This document shows positions 34,774-43,733 of a stretch of 64,000 nt of DNA, one piece after another. The notes under the pieces were generated by a model. It saw only the letters and a list, made by a program, of their open reading frames with translations. It did no database searches and was not told the DNA's origin. Positions within the stretch are counted from its first letter, which is position 1, and each line of letters opens with the position of its first letter. Made by a program: the position numbers and the translations under genes. Source of the DNA: Nitrincola salilacus (lineage in GTDB: Bacteria; Pseudomonadota; Gammaproteobacteria; Pseudomonadales; Balneatricaceae); contig NZ_CP176580.1 in NCBI RefSeq assembly GCF_046271865.1, positions 3,968,001-4,032,000 of the forward strand. Direction: 5' to 3'.

Positions 34774-36957
34774 ATGAGCCAAAGGGTACAGATCGGCGGC
34801 CTGCAGGTCGCAGAGAATCTCTATAATTTCATCAATAACGAAGCGCTGCCCGGAACAGGTATTGAGCCTCAGAAATTCTGGAGCGAGTTTGACGCAATCG
34901 TTCATGACCTTGCCCCTCGCAACCGTGAACTGTTGAGCAAACGCGACGCCATTCAGGCCCAGATCGACGCCTGGCATCAGGCCCGCAAGGGTCAGGCATT
35001 TGATCTGGCCAGCTACAAATCTTTCCTGACAGAGATCGGCTACCTGCTGCCAGAGGGCGAAGACTTCTCCGCCACCACCAGCAATGTCGACCCTGAAATG
35101 GCAACACTGGCTGGCCCTCAGTTGGTCGTGCCGGTCATGAATGCCCGTTATGCACTGAACGCCGCCAATGCACGCTGGGGCTCACTGTATGATGCCCTGT
35201 ATGGCACCGATGCTATTTCAGAAGCCGATGGCGCCGAAAAGGGTACCTCCTACAACCCTGCTCGTGGCGACAAAGTGGTTGCCTTCGCACGCGCGTTTCT
35301 GGATGAATCCGCGCCGCTGGCCAAAGGCTCGCACGTTGATTCCACCGCCTATGTGATCGCCGATGGCCAGTTGCTGGTCAGCCTCAAGGATGGCAGCGAA
35401 ACAGGTCTTGCAGACCCCGCACAGCTGGTGGGATTCAATGGTGATGCTGCCAAGCCCGACGCCATTGTTCTGAAAAACAACGGCCTGCACTTCGAAATCC
35501 AGATAGACCCCAGCAGCATGATCGGCAAAACCGATGCAGCTGGCGTTAAAGATATCCTGATGGAATCTGCGCTGAGCACCATCATGGACTGCGAAGACTC
35601 CGTTGCAGCCGTGGATGCCGACGACAAGGTTGTGGTTTACCGCAACTGGCTGGGCCTGATGAAAGGCGACCTGACCGAAGAGCTGGAGAAAGGCGGCAAG
35701 ACCATCGTCCGCAGCCTGAACCCGGACCGCACCTATCAGACCCCGGATGGCGGCAGTGTCAGTCTCAAGGGCCGCAGCCTGATGTTCGTGCGTAACGTCG
35801 GCCACCTGATGACTATCAGTGCGATTCTGGATAAAGACGGCAACGAGATCCCTGAAGGGATCATGGATGGCATGGTCACCTCGCTGATCTGCCTGCATGA
35901 CCTCAAGGGCAACAGCCCGGTTCGTAACACCGTTACCGGCTCCATCTATATCGTTAAACCGAAGATGCATGGCCCTGAAGAAGTGGCCTTTGCCAACGAA
36001 CTCTTCGGCCGTATCGAAGATGCCCTGGGCCTGCCCACGCATACGCTCAAAGCTGGCATCATGGACGAAGAGCGCCGCACCACCGTTAACCTGAAAGAGT
36101 GCATCCGTGCCGCCAAGGACCGTGTCGTGTTTATCAACACTGGCTTCCTGGATCGTACCGGCGATGAGATCCACACCTCCATGGAAGCGGGCCCCATGCT
36201 GCGCAAAGGTGATATGAAAACCACCGCCTGGATCAAAGCCTACGAAGACTGGAACGTCGATAACGGACTGGCGTGCGGCCTGCAGGGTCGTGCACAGATC
36301 GGTAAAGGGATGTGGGCCATGCCCGACCTGATGGCCGGCATGCTCGAAGCCAAGATCGCGCACCCTATGGCCGGTGCCAACACCGCCTGGGTTCCCTCTC
36401 CGACTGCCGCCACCCTGCACGCACTGCACTACCACAAGGTCGATGTCTTTGCGCGTCAGGAAGAGCTCAAGTCACGCCCACGCGCCAGCCTGGACGACAT
36501 TCTGACCATCCCTGTGGCAGAGAACCCCAACTGGTCTGCTGAAGAGATTCAGCAAGAGCTGGATAACAATGCACAGGGTATCCTGGGCTATGTGGTTCGC
36601 TGGATCGACAGCGGCGTCGGCTGCTCCAAAGTGCCTGACATCAACGATGTCGGCCTGATGGAAGACCGCGCCACGCTGCGTATCTCCAGCCAGCATATCG
36701 CTAACTGGTTGCACCACGGTATCTGCAGCGAAGGTCAGGTGATGGAAACCATGAAACGCATGGCAACCGTTGTTGACCGTCAGAATGCTGGTGACCAGGG
36801 CTACACCCCGATGGCACCGGATTTTAATCAGAGCGTTGCCTTCCAGGCTGCCTGTGAACTGGTGATCAAGGGTCGTGAACAGCCAAGCGGCTATACTGAA
36901 CCAGTCCTGCACAGACGCCGTATAGAAGCCAAAGCAAAGTTTGCCGGCGCAAACTGA
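34774..36957 (+). CDS. glcB: malate synthase G
   Basis: Condenses glyoxylate with acetyl-CoA to malate; 727 residues, the G-isoform length. The ATG MSQRVQIGGLQVAENLYNFI is preceded by GAGG at 8 bases; the 66 upstream in-frame codons are not family-like. Catalytic and metal residues lie in DCEDSVAAVDADDK, MFVRNVGHLM, FINTGFLDRTGDEIHTSMEAGPM, ACGLQGRAQIGKGMWAMPD and the late DRATLRISSQHIANWLHHG. It works with malic enzyme in C2/glycolate utilisation. No glycolate oxidase genes are visible. Confidence 0.96.
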   Translation: MSQRVQIGGLQVAENLYNFINNEALPGTGIEPQKFWSEFDAIVHDLAPRNRELLSKRDAIQAQIDAWHQARKGQAFDLASYKSFLTEIGYLLPEGEDFSATTSNVDPEMATLAGPQLVVPVMNARYALNAANARWGSLYDALYGTDAISEADGAEKGTSYNPARGDKVVAFARAFLDESAPLAKGSHVDSTAYVIADGQLLVSLKDGSETGLADPAQLVGFNGDAAKPDAIVLKNNGLHFEIQIDPSSMIGKTDAAGVKDILMESALSTIMDCEDSVAAVDADDKVVVYRNWLGLMKGDLTEELEKGGKTIVRSLNPDRTYQTPDGGSVSLKGRSLMFVRNVGHLMTISAILDKDGNEIPEGIMDGMVTSLICLHDLKGNSPVRNTVTGSIYIVKPKMHGPEEVAFANELFGRIEDALGLPTHTLKAGIMDEERRTTVNLKECIRAAKDRVVFINTGFLDRTGDEIHTSMEAGPMLRKGDMKTTAWIKAYEDWNVDNGLACGLQGRAQIGKGMWAMPDLMAGMLEAKIAHPMAGANTAWVPSPTAATLHALHYHKVDVFARQEELKSRPRASLDDILTIPVAENPNWSAEEIQQELDNNAQGILGYVVRWIDSGVGCSKVPDINDVGLMEDRATLRISSQHIANWLHHGICSEGQVMETMKRMATVVDRQNAGDQGYTPMAPDFNQSVAFQAACELVIKGREQPSGYTEPVLHRRRIEAKAKFAGAN

Positions 36958-36977
36958 TCTCTGATTGATCTATATTA

Positions 36978-37024
36978 ATCTGTTGTGATCTGTTGTAAAG
37001 AGTGCCGCCCCACCCGGGGCGGTG
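36978..37024 (+). terminator. 10-bp repeat pair and terminator hairpin after glcB
   Basis: ATCTGTTGTG and ATCTGTTGTA (36978-36997) precede the stem CCGCCCC / GGGGCGG (37005-37022, loop ACCC). The hairpin has no strong U-tract. Confidence 0.55.
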
Positions 37025-37104
37025 CTATATTACGAGCTTAACCCTCATTCAACACCGTACTTAACCCTGCAACAGAGGATTGCGCCGGTCCAGGAAATCC
37101 ACTG

Positions 37105-37665
37105 ATGTCACACTCAAGACTCTTTTTTGCACTACCCTGCCCTGCTGACCAGACACGACTGATCACCCAGTGGCGAGAGCAACATCTGGCCGACACCTGC
37201 AGCGCTCTTACCCGCACTTCAGCACCGTCATGGATACCCAAAGCCAACTTCCATATCACCCTGATCTTTCTTGGCCAGGTAGCTCACGAGCAGCAGGTCG
37301 AACTGATCAATGCAGCCAACCAACTATCCCTGCCAGCTTTCGATCTGGAACTGACGCATTGTGGCAACTGGCCACGCAGCGGTATTCTCTGGCTCGCACC
37401 CAAGCGCACGCCCGAGCCCTTGCAACAACTGGTCACTGAACTGAAACAGATGGTAGCGCCGATAGATGTGCTGCAGGATACGCGCAACTACCACCCGCAT
37501 CTGACACTGGCGCGGCATGCCAACACCCCTATGGAAACGATCAAACTGGAACAACCCTTCACGCTGCAGGCCAGGGCGTTTGGTCTGTATAGATCGGTCG
37601 ACACCCCTGCCGGGATCGAATATCACGCCTTGAAGCGCTGGCGGCTGAAAACAGGAGCAGCCTGA
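37105..37665 (+). CDS. thpR: RNA 2',3'-cyclic phosphodiesterase (2H family)
   Basis: 186 residues, LigT/ThpR type. The two HxT catalytic motifs are FHITLIFLG (near residue 50) and HPHLTLAR (near 132); the fold opens SRLFFALPCPADQTR. It opens 2',3'-cyclic phosphates at RNA ends and has weak RNA ligase activity. The stop overlaps the sirtuin start by one base (TGATG). Confidence 0.92.
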   Translation: MSHSRLFFALPCPADQTRLITQWREQHLADTCSALTRTSAPSWIPKANFHITLIFLGQVAHEQQVELINAANQLSLPAFDLELTHCGNWPRSGILWLAPKRTPEPLQQLVTELKQMVAPIDVLQDTRNYHPHLTLARHANTPMETIKLEQPFTLQARAFGLYRSVDTPAGIEYHALKRWRLKTGAA

Positions 37666-38498
37666 TGACAACAGACGCTCCCAATGACGCCGCACTGCGC
37701 CTGGCCGACTTTATCAGCCGACACAGCAAACTGATGTTGCTCACCGGCGCAGGTATCAGTACCGATTCCGGCATACCCGACTACCGCGATGCCACAGGCG
37801 AATGGAAGCGCAAACAGCCGGTGCAGCATCAGGACTTCATGAGCAATCTGCTGACCCGCCAGCGCTACTGGGGCCGCAGCCTTCCCGGCTGGCCGGTGAT
37901 CCGCGATGCGCAGCCAAACCCTTCGCACCACTATCTGGCGGATCTTGAAGCGCGCGCCCATATCAACCTGCTGGTAACACAGAATGTCGACAGGCTGCAC
38001 CAGCGCGCCGGCAGCCAACAGGTGATCGACCTGCATGGCAGATCTGATCAAGTGATCTGCACCTCATGCGGCTATCACTGCGACCGCATGGAGACACACA
38101 CCCATTGCCTGGAACTGAACCCCGCCTACAGCCAGTATCAAGCCGATGCCGCACCGGATGGCGATGCCGATCTTGAAGTGGATTTCAGTGAGTTTCGTGT
38201 ACCCGACTGCCCGGAGTGCGGTGGCATCCTCAAACCCGATGTGGTGTTCTTTGGCGACAACGTACCCAAAGAGCGGGTCGAGACAGCACTGAATACGCTG
38301 CAAGACAGCGACGCACTGCTGGTGATTGGTTCATCGTTGATGGTCTATTCGGGCTTTCGCTTCTGCCGCCGCGCTCATGAATGGGGTAAGCCGATCGCCA
38401 CACTGAACATCGGTCGCACACGCGCCGACGAACTGGTCAGCCTGAAGCTGGATGCCCGCATCGGCAACACCCTGCAGCGCGCGCTCGAACTGCTGTAG
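37665..38498 (+). CDS. Sir2-family NAD-dependent deacylase
   Basis: 277 residues. The NAD site is LLTGAGISTDSGIPDYRDATGEWKR; TQNVDRLHQRAGSQQVIDLHGR gives the QN pair and catalytic His. Zinc ligands are CTSC and, after a longer-than-usual insert (MEAETH-like, about 50 residues), CPEC. GDNVPKERV and VIGSSLMVYSGF follow. It removes acyl groups from lysine. Translationally coupled to thpR. Confidence 0.93.
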   Translation: MTTDAPNDAALRLADFISRHSKLMLLTGAGISTDSGIPDYRDATGEWKRKQPVQHQDFMSNLLTRQRYWGRSLPGWPVIRDAQPNPSHHYLADLEARAHINLLVTQNVDRLHQRAGSQQVIDLHGRSDQVICTSCGYHCDRMETHTHCLELNPAYSQYQADAAPDGDADLEVDFSEFRVPDCPECGGILKPDVVFFGDNVPKERVETALNTLQDSDALLVIGSSLMVYSGFRFCRRAHEWGKPIATLNIGRTRADELVSLKLDARIGNTLQRALELL

Positions 38499-38588
38499 CA
38501 GTTAACGAAAATCGCTCTATCAGACTAAATTTATAGTGACCGGCTACACATTCAGGTGTATAAATCGCGCACTATCAGGAGCGACCGC

Positions 38589-39257
38589 GTGAACACCCTC
38601 AGCCAACCCGACCAGACCACCCAATTATTTGATCAGATCGCCGACCAACTGGTCGAGCGCGGCTATTTTCTGGCCGAAAAAGCCCTGCCAGCCAGCCTCT
38701 GCCTGGCCCTGCAGCAACGCATACAGGCGCTGGATGATGAGGACTTCAAACGGGCTGGTATCGGGCGTGAGCAGGAGCACCAGCTCAACAAACGCGTGCG
38801 TACCGACCAGATCCGCTGGCTGACCCGTCAAGACCCCATCGAAGCAGAATATCTGGCGCAGATGGAAATTTTGCGCCTGGGGATCAACCGCAGGCTGTTT
38901 ATGGGGTTGTTTGATGCTGAGTTTCACTTTGCCCACTACCCCGAAGGCGCCTTCTACAAGCGCCATCTGGATGCCTTTCGTGGCAACACCAACCGTGTGT
39001 TGAGCGTGGTGTTTTATCTGAACGATGATTGGCAGGAAGATCAAGGCGGCGAGTTACTGCTGTATGCCGAAGAACAGACGCCCGGCGAAGAGACGCCCCT
39101 ACTGAAGCGAGTGCTGCCAGAAAGCGGCACCCTGGCTATATTCCTGAGTGATCAGTTCCCGCACGAAGTGTTGCCGACACGGCGCGATCGTTACAGCATC
39201 GCTGGCTGGTTCCGCGTCAACAACACTCTGGGTGATCAGCTCGATCCGCCACGCTGA
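38589..39257 (+). CDS. 2-oxoglutarate/Fe(II) oxygenase, prolyl-4-hydroxylase-like
   Basis: 222 residues from GTG (VNTLSQPDQ), with GGAG 7 bases upstream; another in-frame GTG lies 33 bases earlier. A double-stranded beta-helix dioxygenase: FAHYPEGAFYKRHLDAF gives the HxD iron pair, VLSVVFYLNDDWQEDQGGELLLY is the core strand pair, and FPHEVLPTRRDRYSIAGWFR gives the distal His and the 2OG-binding Arg. The substrate could be a ribosomal or other protein; unknown. Confidence 0.88.
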   Translation: MNTLSQPDQTTQLFDQIADQLVERGYFLAEKALPASLCLALQQRIQALDDEDFKRAGIGREQEHQLNKRVRTDQIRWLTRQDPIEAEYLAQMEILRLGINRRLFMGLFDAEFHFAHYPEGAFYKRHLDAFRGNTNRVLSVVFYLNDDWQEDQGGELLLYAEEQTPGEETPLLKRVLPESGTLAIFLSDQFPHEVLPTRRDRYSIAGWFRVNNTLGDQLDPPR

Positions 39258-39278
39258 GGGTGGCGGAGCAGACTAGCC

Positions 39279-39341
39279 AAGCCTTCAACTAAGCACTCAG
39301 CTGATAAGCACTCAGCTGAGCATTCAACCAAGCGTTCAGCC
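39279..39341. repeat. degenerate 11-15-bp tandem units at the 2OG/NnrU convergent end
   Basis: Units AAGCCTTCAACT, AAGCACTCAGCTGAT, AAGCACTCAGCTG, AGCATTCAACC, AAGCGTTCAGCC run into the last codons of the convergent nnrU gene. Confidence 0.8.
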
Positions 39342-39914
39342 AAACGGCTTAACGCCGATCAGCACCCCGTGCAGATACATCGCAAACACCGCCCAGGCGA
39401 TCACACCGGCCACAACCACCATCAGATCGCCCTTCAGGCTACCCGGTGCCCGAGTGACACCCGCGGCGCGATCGCGACGGCGCGACGCTGCAAAACCCAC
39501 CACACTCCAGACCAGAAAACTGCCGAACAGCAACACCGCCGCCAGCGTACCGTTAGAGATCAGATGCGCAAACGCCCAGATCTTCGTGCCTGCCAGCATC
39601 GGGTGCCCAAGCTTGGCTCGAATCCGTGAACCGGGAATATACGCAGCCAGCAACAGGATGAAGGCCGGAACCAGCAGCAGCGCCGCCAGATGGCGCGTCC
39701 ACACCGGTGGAATCCACAACCAGACGGTATCGACCTTGGCCAGCCCATATCCCCACACAATCAACGCAAAACCCAGCAGCGATACGACAGTGTAGATGCC
39801 CTTCCATGGTAGCTCACCCAGCCGGGCAACCTGTTGCGAACGCCAGTCATCGGCAAAGAAACGTATGGAATGAACTCCCAGAAAAATCAGGAGTCCGAGA
39901 ATAAGTACCAGCAT
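39336..39914 (-). CDS. NnrU family membrane protein
   Basis: 192 residues with about six hydrophobic helices. NnrU/isoprenylcysteine-methyltransferase-like fold: LGVHSIRFFADDWR, PWKGIYTVVSLLGFALIVWGYG, GSRIRAKLGHPMLAGTKIWAFAHLISNG. First described near nitric-oxide-related genes, but no denitrification genes are visible here, so the role is open. Confidence 0.85.
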   Translation of the reverse strand: MLVLILGLLIFLGVHSIRFFADDWRSQQVARLGELPWKGIYTVVSLLGFALIVWGYGLAKVDTVWLWIPPVWTRHLAALLLVPAFILLLAAYIPGSRIRAKLGHPMLAGTKIWAFAHLISNGTLAAVLLFGSFLVWSVVGFAASRRRDRAAGVTRAPGSLKGDLMVVVAGVIAWAVFAMYLHGVLIGVKPFG

Positions 39915-40036
39915 GTTGTTAATTTCCTATCATAAATTTGTACAAAGAGTACTGTAGCAACAAGCGTTCGACTATGTAACTCACAAGTAGTCATCATCAA
40001 ATGAATGATCAAGGAAACGCGTAAAAGGAGAAACAC

Positions 40037-40192
40037 ATGAAAACACTTTATTCAAAACTGCTGATGGCCATAATGGTTGGCCTGTTTGCCCTGGCTGTCA
40101 CAGGTTGCAACACCGTTGAAGGCTTCGGCAAAGATGTTCAAAAAGGCGGAGAAGCACTCGAAGAAAGCGCCGAAGAGAACCGCAAATACTGA
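40037..40192 (+). CDS. entericidin-like small lipoprotein
   Basis: 51 residues. Signal peptide MKTLYSKLLMAIMVGLFALAVTG, then the lipobox cysteine (AVTGC), and a short charged mature part CNTVEGFGKDVQKGGEALEE ending in NRKY. Matches the EcnA/EcnB entericidin pattern (C-NT-x-GxGxDxxxxG). AAGGAG lies 7 bases before the ATG. Entericidins are envelope lipoproteins linked to stress and stationary phase. Confidence 0.87.
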   Translation: MKTLYSKLLMAIMVGLFALAVTGCNTVEGFGKDVQKGGEALEESAEENRKY

Positions 40193-40256
40193 TTCAAGAA
40201 ACTCCCCATTCGTCTGTCAGGTGCGCTACACTTGCCCTGACAGACGAGACTTTTAC

Positions 40257-40979
40257 ATGCTGCCCAAAACACCAACCGCCAAGCACATACTATTGATCGC
40301 CCTGCTGCTGGGCCTGCTGCCCAGTATTGCCCTGGCTGACAGCATCCGGCGTATCGTACACCCCGATGGCCGCATCGAATTCACCAACATCCCCAGCCAA
40401 CCAATAGCCGGCACCGGCGCAGGCAAGCATGGCAAGGAATCCGTCTATCGTTACCGCAACACCAGTGGCGTGCTCGCCTTCAGTAACGTAAAACCCCAGG
40501 GCGTGCCCTACGAAGTGATCCGCTTTGACTGCTACGCCTGCAAACCCAGCTCCAGCATCAACTGGCACAACACCCGCCTGTTCCTGACCCCCTATCAGGA
40601 AGAGATCAACACCGCCGCCAAGCAATACAACATCGACCCCGCCCTGGTGCGCGCCGTGATCCATGCCGAATCTGCATTCAACGCCACCGCCATCTCGCCT
40701 AAAGGCGCACAAGGCCTGATGCAACTGATGCCAGGCACCGCCGCCGAACTCGGCGTGAACAACGCCATGGATGTGGCAGAAAATATCCGCGGTGGCGCCA
40801 GCTACCTGGCCCAGATGCTGAAACAACACAACAACGACATCACCCTCGCCACCGCCGCCTATAACGCCGGCCCCGGTGCCGTCAGGCACTATGGCGGCAT
40901 CCCACCCTTTGCTGAAACCCGCGCCTATGTAGAGCGTGTCGGCATCCTGCACCAGCGCTATCGCAACAACGGGCAATAA
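40257..40979 (+). CDS. lytic transglycosylase (SLT domain)
   Basis: 240 residues. Signal peptide to about residue 28 (LLPSIALA-D). An N-terminal DUF4124-like strand pair (IRRIVHPDGRIEFTNIPSQ) is repeated once more as YRYRNTSGVLAFSNVKPQG. The SLT muramidase domain starts at about residue 120: VRAVIHAESAFNATAISPKGAQGLMQLMPGTA (catalytic Glu in HAESAF), then AAYNAGPGAVRHYGGIPPFAETRAYV. It cleaves peptidoglycan glycan strands. The upstream extension of the frame overlaps the entericidin gene and is not used. Confidence 0.92.
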   Translation: MLPKTPTAKHILLIALLLGLLPSIALADSIRRIVHPDGRIEFTNIPSQPIAGTGAGKHGKESVYRYRNTSGVLAFSNVKPQGVPYEVIRFDCYACKPSSSINWHNTRLFLTPYQEEINTAAKQYNIDPALVRAVIHAESAFNATAISPKGAQGLMQLMPGTAAELGVNNAMDVAENIRGGASYLAQMLKQHNNDITLATAAYNAGPGAVRHYGGIPPFAETRAYVERVGILHQRYRNNGQ

Positions 40980-41176
40980 CACCGTATCATCTACGACCAT
41001 TTTTTTTGATTGCACACATGATTTGTATGTATTAAATTCAGAAAACAAACAGGAAGTGGTCAAGTGTGATGGAGCACCGTCGGGGCGGTAGCGTGTTTTT
41101 CTGCCAAAGAAGCCCGCCCCCTTATTGCTTAGACTGTTGGCTTATTATTAACCCGGCGGCGGTTCCTGTCAGTTAG

Positions 41177-41198
41177 AGGCCAGCTACCATGCTGGCCT
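41177..41198. repeat. hairpin at the left edge of the AT-rich island
   Basis: Eight-bp stem AGGCCAGC / GCTGGCCT with a 6-base loop, in the 298-bp gap between the lytic transglycosylase and the first island gene. The gap holds no gene that I can support and marks the shift to AT-rich sequence. Confidence 0.5.
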
Positions 41199-41277
41199 TC
41201 CGATGAAATGGCCAGATCTGAATTGCCACCAGCTTAATAGTTAAACGTAATGTAATTAGCGTCCTTAAGGAAATAAT

Positions 41278-41592
41278 ATGTCGTGGGAAATTGTTTCAAA
41301 TAGTACAACAGCCAGATATAACCTTGGTGAAGACTCTTACCAAACAGAGACAATAAAACTAGTAAGCAAAAAGTTTCATAGTGAACCAGGCGATTACAAA
41401 GAACCAGAAGATACTGTTTGTATAGCGACGTTTCAGGCAGACTCATTACACGGGATGTTTAGCTGGAAAGTTTCAGCAAGAAGATCTGGTTTTGAAATCA
41501 ATCCTGCCATTGAAGAAGTATTCGAAACTACTATTCCAGATCCATCAATCGAAGTTGATGAACCAGCATTCGACATTTTAGAAAAAGAGTAA
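41278..41592 (+). CDS. hypothetical protein, 104 residues
   Basis: Small acidic soluble protein (MSWEIVSNSTTARYNLG ... PSIEVDEPAFDILEKE). No motif recognised. Good ribosome binding site (AAGGA) before the ATG. First gene of the AT-rich island, 150 bp upstream of the ATPase/TOPRIM pair. It could belong to that system or be independent cargo. Confidence 0.6.
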   Translation: MSWEIVSNSTTARYNLGEDSYQTETIKLVSKKFHSEPGDYKEPEDTVCIATFQADSLHGMFSWKVSARRSGFEINPAIEEVFETTIPDPSIEVDEPAFDILEKE

Positions 41593-41742
41593 AAACCACA
41601 ATATTCTTGTTCCACTTAGTTCTCAACTCTTACGAGCATCAGAGTCCAATAAAAAACAACTCCCACTAAAATTTAGCATTATACATGTAAATAGGTAGCC
41701 TTGCTTAGATTATATATGCTCGATAGATCATCAAAGGAATCC

Positions 41743-42903
41743 ATGAAAATAAAAAGCTTAAAAATAATCGGCCTCAATGGAGAAAACAATAGTCAAGATA
41801 TTTATTTCAATGATGATATAAACATCATTACTGGAAGAAATGGCTCAGGAAAAACCACGCTCTTAAAACTAATGTGGTTTTGCATAAGTGGCAATATTGA
41901 AAGGGCAGTAGATGAAATTAATTTTCATTCTGTTGAAATAAAAACAAGCGCCTATACATTATTTGTACAAAAGCACATAACAAAAACAAAGGACTTTATC
42001 CACATCTCACTAACGAAGCCTAACGGTGATACAATATTCGAAAAAAAAGAACCAATCTATAGGCAAGAAGCACTTCAGAGAGCAAATGAGGAAACAATAG
42101 AAATGTTAAAAACCTCTATATTCTTCCCTACTTTTAGAAGAATAGAAGGAGGATTTTCTATGGGAGAATTTAGACGCCATAGATCTCGTAGAATAACAAG
42201 AGGAAAAGAAGAGTTTTATATCCATGACTCATCAGGAGGGTCTGAAATTCAAAATGCTATTGAAAGCCATGCTGAAATGCTATCAGTTGGGAGTCATAAG
42301 TTTGTTTCCTCCATATCGACATTTGACATTCAGCAACTGGTAACAAAACAGCACAGCATGGCTACAAATAGGGTAGACAACTACTCAAAATCGCTTTCTG
42401 AAAAAATATTCGAAGAAATAAGAAGTTATAAAAACACATCTGCAAATCAAGGCGATGATCTCAGAGATGCTGTATCAACATTAGACAAAATAAACCAAGA
42501 TGTTACAGAGTTCGAGAATGTAAGAGAAGAGGCGTTCAAACCCTTGACAGTTCTTTCAAATATTATTGTTACTATTTTTAAGCACAAAGGAATTAGACTA
42601 AACCCCAGAATAACTCTCGGCGACATTGATAATAGCATTAATTCAGAATCACTATCAGCAGGTGAAAAGCAGATGCTGAGCTTTCTCTGCTACAATGCGC
42701 TTTACAGAGATTGTCCATTTTTTATTGATGAACCAGAATTGAGTCTTCATGTGGACTGGCAGAGAATATTACTAGACGTAATGATAGAACAAAAAACCAA
42801 TAACCAGTTGTTTATTGCAACACATTCACCCTTCATTTATACACAATATGAAGATAAAGAAATTTTGATTGGTTCAGATAGAGGCTTTGTTGATGGATCA
42901 TAA
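41743..42903 (+). CDS. ABC/SMC-like AAA ATPase, AriA-like (PARIS)
   Basis: 386 residues from MKIKSLKIIGLNG, AAGGA before the ATG; the frame runs 14 codons further upstream without a site. Walker A is GRNGSGKT (31-38), ABC signature LSAGEKQMLSFL, Walker B FFIDEPELSLH and the H-loop IATHSPFIYTQ; a helical middle part lies between. It overlaps the following DUF4435 gene by 11 bp. This ATPase + DUF4435/TOPRIM layout is that of PARIS anti-phage systems, where AriA holds the AriB nuclease until a phage anti-restriction protein triggers release. The named subtype is inference; other OLD-like ATPase systems are the alternative. Confidence 0.75.
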   Translation: MKIKSLKIIGLNGENNSQDIYFNDDINIITGRNGSGKTTLLKLMWFCISGNIERAVDEINFHSVEIKTSAYTLFVQKHITKTKDFIHISLTKPNGDTIFEKKEPIYRQEALQRANEETIEMLKTSIFFPTFRRIEGGFSMGEFRRHRSRRITRGKEEFYIHDSSGGSEIQNAIESHAEMLSVGSHKFVSSISTFDIQQLVTKQHSMATNRVDNYSKSLSEKIFEEIRSYKNTSANQGDDLRDAVSTLDKINQDVTEFENVREEAFKPLTVLSNIIVTIFKHKGIRLNPRITLGDIDNSINSESLSAGEKQMLSFLCYNALYRDCPFFIDEPELSLHVDWQRILLDVMIEQKTNNQLFIATHSPFIYTQYEDKEILIGSDRGFVDGS

Positions 42904-43654
42904 ATCATTACCAAACTCAGATGAACTCGTAAGCACTCTTAAGAGAACTAACTTACCAACTATAGTCATAGAAGGAAAGGATGATGTGTTCATTTATCGA
43001 TGGATAAAACAACAACTAAGCACATCACCAGTATCGATTTTGACTTGTGGCGGCAGAAACACATTATTTAAAATATACGATAGACGATCTGAGTTTTCTG
43101 ATAAAAATGTCGTATTCGTCGCGGACCAGGACAGCTATATTTTCGAGGGAGTTAATCAAGATAGAAATGATATTATATTCACGTCTGGCTACTGCATCGA
43201 GAATGACATATATTCAGGGTCAGGAATTAGAAGCTTCCTTGATACTGAGGATTGTAACGGATATGAGCTATTAAAAAATATCGTGTGTGCATGGTTCGCA
43301 TTTGAAGTTGAAACGTATTTGGATAAAAAACAAAATGGCTTAGACGCACCACTTCAAGTCGGAACTCATATAAACAGGATATGCCCACCGGGACACAGTT
43401 CAATTTGCCCAACATACTCACACGAAATAAATTACACAAATCCTAAACCTGAAATTTTTACTATGATTTTAGAAAACTATGGAATAAAACTCCGCGGCAA
43501 ACAATTGTTTCAAATGCTCTCTAGATTCATGTCAAAAAAGGATAGATTTTCACAATTTAGTGATAAAAATCTAATAGAAATAGCTCTAAAACAAGGAGGA
43601 AATCCATATATAAACCTTTTAGCAGAAAGTATTGATAGCAAGCTTAATTTTTAA
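42893..43654 (+). CDS. DUF4435 TOPRIM-like protein, AriB-like (PARIS)
   Basis: 253 residues from MDHKSLPNSD, AGAGG 8 bases upstream inside the ATPase gene. TOPRIM-type acidic sites: IVIEGKDDVFIY (Glu27, Asp30/31) and VVFVADQDS (Asp78, Asp80), with TSGYCIENDI (Glu103) following and CGGRNTLFKIYD between. This matches the DUF4435 pattern. In PARIS, AriB is the toxic effector nuclease (tRNA cleavage). Key acidic residues are present, so it looks functional. Confidence 0.75.
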   Translation: MDHKSLPNSDELVSTLKRTNLPTIVIEGKDDVFIYRWIKQQLSTSPVSILTCGGRNTLFKIYDRRSEFSDKNVVFVADQDSYIFEGVNQDRNDIIFTSGYCIENDIYSGSGIRSFLDTEDCNGYELLKNIVCAWFAFEVETYLDKKQNGLDAPLQVGTHINRICPPGHSSICPTYSHEINYTNPKPEIFTMILENYGIKLRGKQLFQMLSRFMSKKDRFSQFSDKNLIEIALKQGGNPYINLLAESIDSKLNF

Positions 43655-43733
43655 TTTTTCAAAAGCCAGGCCTTTATGCTGTAGCCAGCTAAAATTTGAA
43701 AAATAATCAACTGAGCAATCAAGGGAAATCCAC

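Noticed and set aside
35218..36435. 405-codon frame opposite malate synthase G
   Set aside because: Antisense shadow of a clearly coding, conserved gene.
41230..41245. Integron attC-like core (GTTAAAC) at the island edge
   Set aside because: No matching RYYYAAC partner or imperfect palindrome, and the following genes are not separated by similar sites.
41743..43654. Gabija (GajA/GajB) or a retron-type ATPase-HNH pair
   Set aside because: The ATPase carries no TOPRIM fusion, the partner is a DUF4435-type TOPRIM rather than a UvrD-like helicase or HNH protein, and no RT lies adjacent.
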